This document shows, piece after piece, positions 46,737-48,720 of a stretch of DNA of 48,720 nt. The notes beneath the pieces are model-generated. The model did no database searches. It had not been told where the DNA came from and saw only the letters and a program-made list of their open reading frames with translations. Position numbers and translations under genes: made by a program. This stretch comes from Actinomycetota bacterium (GTDB lineage Bacteria > Actinomycetota > Humimicrobiia > Humimicrobiales > Humimicrobiaceae): contig JAMDEN010000129.1 of the NCBI GenBank assembly GCA_023487035.1, positions 1-48,720 on the forward strand, in the 5' to 3' direction. Positions within the stretch are counted from its first letter, which is position 1, and every line of letters begins with the position of its first letter.

Positions 46737-47774
46737 TTAAAATTGTCTTAAGAATCTTATATCATTTTCAAAGAAAAGCCTTAAGTCATCAATACCATAC
46801 TTAAGCATTGCCATTCTTTCTATTCCCATTCCAAATGCAAATCCTGTCACCTCATCAGGATTATAATTAACATATTTATATAAGTTAGGATCAACCATAC
46901 CTGCTCCAAGTATTTCAAGCCATCCTGTTCCTGAGCATACTCTGCATCCTTTGCCACCGCAAATATTACAGGAAACATCAACTTCTGCACTTGGTTCTGT
47001 AAATGGAAAATAATGAGGTCTGAATCTGACTTTCCTATCTTTCCCGAAAAAAGAATGTGCAAGAGTTTCAAGAGTCCACTTTAAATTGCCAAAATTAATA
47101 TTATTATCAACAGCCAGCCCTTCTATTTGAGTAAACATCGGAGTATGAGTAACATCATAATCCTTACGATACACTTTTCCTGGTGCAATTATATACACAG
47201 GGGGTTTATTTTTTTCCATATATCTGATTTGTACAGGTGATGTATGTGTTCTTAGCAAGATCTTATCATCTATAAAAAATGTATCATGCAGTGATCTTGC
47301 AGGATGGTCAGGAGGATGATTTAAAGCTTCAAAATTATAATAATCTGTTTCAACTTCCGGGCCTTCTGCAATTTCATACCCCAAACCAATAAAAATTTCC
47401 TGAATTTCTTCTATAACTTTATTTATAATATTTTTACTCCCTAAAGGTAATAGCCTGCCAGGAAGTGTTAAATCAAATTTTTCTTCTCTTAGTTTCCTGT
47501 CAAATTCAATAAGGTTTAACTCATCTCTTAAATTTTTTATTTCATTTTCAATTTTATTTCTTACTTCATTTACAGTTTTACCTACAAATGGTTTTACTTC
47601 ATGAGGAAATTCATTTATATTTTTTAATGTTTGAGCTATTAAACTTTTTTTACCAAGATATTTACTTTCAAGCAAATCCAATTCATTTAAAGATTTTACT
47701 TCTTTTTTATCATTAGTAAAATTCTCAAACGTTTTATTTAAATCCTGTTTTAATAAATTTATTTTTTCTTCCAT
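46737..47774 (-). CDS. pheS: Phenylalanyl-tRNA synthetase alpha subunit
   Basis: 345 residues. An N-terminal coiled coil (1-90) is followed by the class II catalytic core: motif 2 around THTPMFTQIEGLAVD and motif 3 GFAFGMGIERMAMLKYGI. A four-cysteine insertion CNICGGKGCRVC looks like a zinc site. It follows the L20 gene, as in many bacteria. Confidence 0.97.
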   Translation of the reverse strand: MEEKINLLKQDLNKTFENFTNDKKEVKSLNELDLLESKYLGKKSLIAQTLKNINEFPHEVKPFVGKTVNEVRNKIENEIKNLRDELNLIEFDRKLREEKFDLTLPGRLLPLGSKNIINKVIEEIQEIFIGLGYEIAEGPEVETDYYNFEALNHPPDHPARSLHDTFFIDDKILLRTHTSPVQIRYMEKNKPPVYIIAPGKVYRKDYDVTHTPMFTQIEGLAVDNNINFGNLKWTLETLAHSFFGKDRKVRFRPHYFPFTEPSAEVDVSCNICGGKGCRVCSGTGWLEILGAGMVDPNLYKYVNYNPDEVTGFAFGMGIERMAMLKYGIDDLRLFFENDIRFLRQF

Positions 47775-47871
47775 TAAATAATTTATAAATGCTATTTAAT
47801 ATTAAAAATTTCCTGTAGTTTTGTTTTATAATTTTATTTTTACCTTTAAATATTTATAAATATCTGAATAT

Positions 47872-48231
47872 CTAAGCAGACAACTGAACTTTTGCAGCAT
47901 CAACTAATTTTTTAAATGATTCTGCATCATTTACAGCTATATCTGATAACATTTTTCTGTTGATTTCAATATTTGCTTTTTTTAGACCGTTTATAAATTC
48001 ATTATAAGATAAACCATTTGATCTGGCAGCAATATTTATTCTTGTAATCCAAAGTCTCCTGAAATCTCTTTTTCTTGCTTTTCTATCAATATAATTATAG
48101 CTAAGCGATTTCATTAATTGCTCTTTAGCAATTCTATAAGCTGATCCTCTTAAACCATAATAACCCTTTGTTTGCTCTAATATTTTTTTATGTTTTTGTT
48201 TTTTTATTATTCCTCTTTTTATTCTTGCCAT
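47872..48231 (-). CDS. rplT: 50S ribosomal protein L20
   Basis: 119 residues. MARIKRGIIKKQKHKKIL and GYYGLRGSAYRIAKEQLMKS are typical. It is an early 23S rRNA-binding protein and often represses its own operon. The ribosome binding site is GAGGTG. Codons around residues 14-35 are repeated in reverse orientation at the window end. Confidence 0.97.
   Translation of the reverse strand: MARIKRGIIKKQKHKKILEQTKGYYGLRGSAYRIAKEQLMKSLSYNYIDRKARKRDFRRLWITRINIAARSNGLSYNEFINGLKKANIEINRKMLSDIAVNDAESFKKLVDAAKVQLSA
48129..48190 (-). repeat. 62-bp inverted repeat inside rplT, internal copy
   Basis: Perfect reverse-complement match to the last 62 bases of the window (48659-48720). This is the functional copy, within rplT. 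Confidence 0.97.
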
Positions 48232-48320
48232 TTACGACACCTCTTTCTAAGTTAAATCTAAAATTAAAAAGAAAAAATCTATAATAAAAAATTTTATAAA
48301 AAAATTTTTTAATTAAAGTT

Positions 48321-48515
48321 TTACTTTCCTAAAAGTTTTTTTACTGTTTTTAAATTTGTCCTATCAACTAATGCTGGTTGTCCAAGTTCTCTTTTTCTAT
48401 CAGCATTTTTTTTAGTTAAGATATGACTTTTATAAGCTTTTTGCCTCATAATTTTACCTGTTCCAGTTACTCTAAATCTTTTTGCAGCCGCTTTATTAGT
48501 CTTTAATTTAGGCAT
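48321..48515 (-). CDS. rpmI: 50S ribosomal protein L35
   Basis: 64 residues: MPKLKTNKAAAKRFRVTGTG and HILTKKNADRKRELGQ. The ribosome binding site is GGAGG. It precedes rplT as in nearly all bacteria. infC, the usual gene before it, is not found in the 143 bp upstream. Confidence 0.97.
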   Translation of the reverse strand: MPKLKTNKAAAKRFRVTGTGKIMRQKAYKSHILTKKNADRKRELGQPALVDRTNLKTVKKLLGK

Positions 48516-48658
48516 TTTTCCTCCATCTATCTATATTAAGATATTTTTTTATTTTTAATACTTTAAAACCTTAAATTTTAAATAAAATAAATCTAAAATT
48601 TAAAAATAAAATCAAATATACAACATGAAAAAAATTATTCAAGTTAAAAAAACCAAGT

Positions 48659-48720
48659 TAAAAAAATATTAGAGCAAACAAAGGGTTATTATGGTTTAAG
48701 AGGATCAGCTTATAGAATTG
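48659..48720 (+). repeat. Inverted rplT fragment at the window end
   Basis: 62 bases identical to the reverse complement of 48129-48190, running to the last base. It encodes LEQTKGYYGLRGSAYRI without a start. Most likely a fold-back or chimeric contig end. Confidence 0.95.

Noticed and set aside
48516-48658. Tail of infC upstream of rpmI
   Set aside because: All three minus-strand frames lack the IF3 C-terminal sequence; the only open stretch is hydrophobic and low complexity.

Overview
The window is a very AT-rich bacterial chromosome fragment (by eye roughly a quarter G+C), densely coding, with housekeeping and biosynthetic genes on both strands. I see no tRNA or rRNA gene, insertion sequence, prophage or CRISPR array. 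It opens inside hpt and closes inside an inverted copy of rplT, so both edges look like contig ends rather than natural boundaries. Gene order points to a deep, AT-rich, anaerobic relative of the Actinomycetota. The evidence is the miaB-miaA-dapF-(dapL)-hflX-lexA order, a DUF151 nuclease followed by an Rv1830-like MerR regulator as in mycobacteria, an argC-B-D-F-R-G-H cluster, and a PASTA penicillin-binding protein with a Ser/Thr tail. RNase Y, SpoVS and the LL-diaminopimelate aminotransferase pathway set it apart from ordinary actinobacteria. The phylum assignment is inference.

Layout. 1-3.9 kb (+): hpt end, DUF151 nuclease, MerR regulator, a small nuclease-like protein, a CysE-type acyltransferase and a DUF6512 membrane protein. 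4.0-5.8 kb (-): dUTPase, a small LysM membrane protein behind two LexA boxes, and DedA. 6.2-8.1 kb (+): ilvC and lexA. 8.2-17.2 kb (-): rny, a GHKL ATPase, spoVS, miaB, miaA, dapF, dapL, hflX. 17.6-25.0 kb (-): a Mg2+ P-type ATPase, then a membrane-bound [NiFe] hydrogenase operon (small and large subunits, cytochrome b, maturation protease, HypA with a disrupted 5' end). 25.1-29.7 kb: tyrS (-) and PBP1A (+). 29.9-40.2 kb (-): the arginine operon, ending in an unlisted 49-residue ORF and a U32 peptidase. 40.4-44.2 kb (+): a glycosyltransferase module and pcm. 44.2-48.5 kb (-): pheT, pheS, rplT, rpmI.

How the genes work together. LexA probably controls the small LysM membrane protein at 4.6 kb, which resembles SOS-induced division inhibitors of the YneA type. 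DapL and DapF make meso-diaminopimelate for peptidoglycan, which the PASTA PBP polymerises. The hydrogenase operon suggests respiratory H2 uptake at the membrane. The arginine operon lacks argJ, so the acetyl-ornithine step must be encoded elsewhere.

The observations most worth checking are: the paired SOS boxes with the YneA-like gene; the 44-bp perfect inverted repeat that truncates hypA and duplicates the mgtA leader; the 62-bp inverted rplT copy at the window end; the rny-GHKL-spoVS gene trio; a terminator-like hairpin directly in front of the rny ribosome binding site; an IlvC whose cofactor loop looks NADH-type; and the small ORF between argH and the U32 peptidase.
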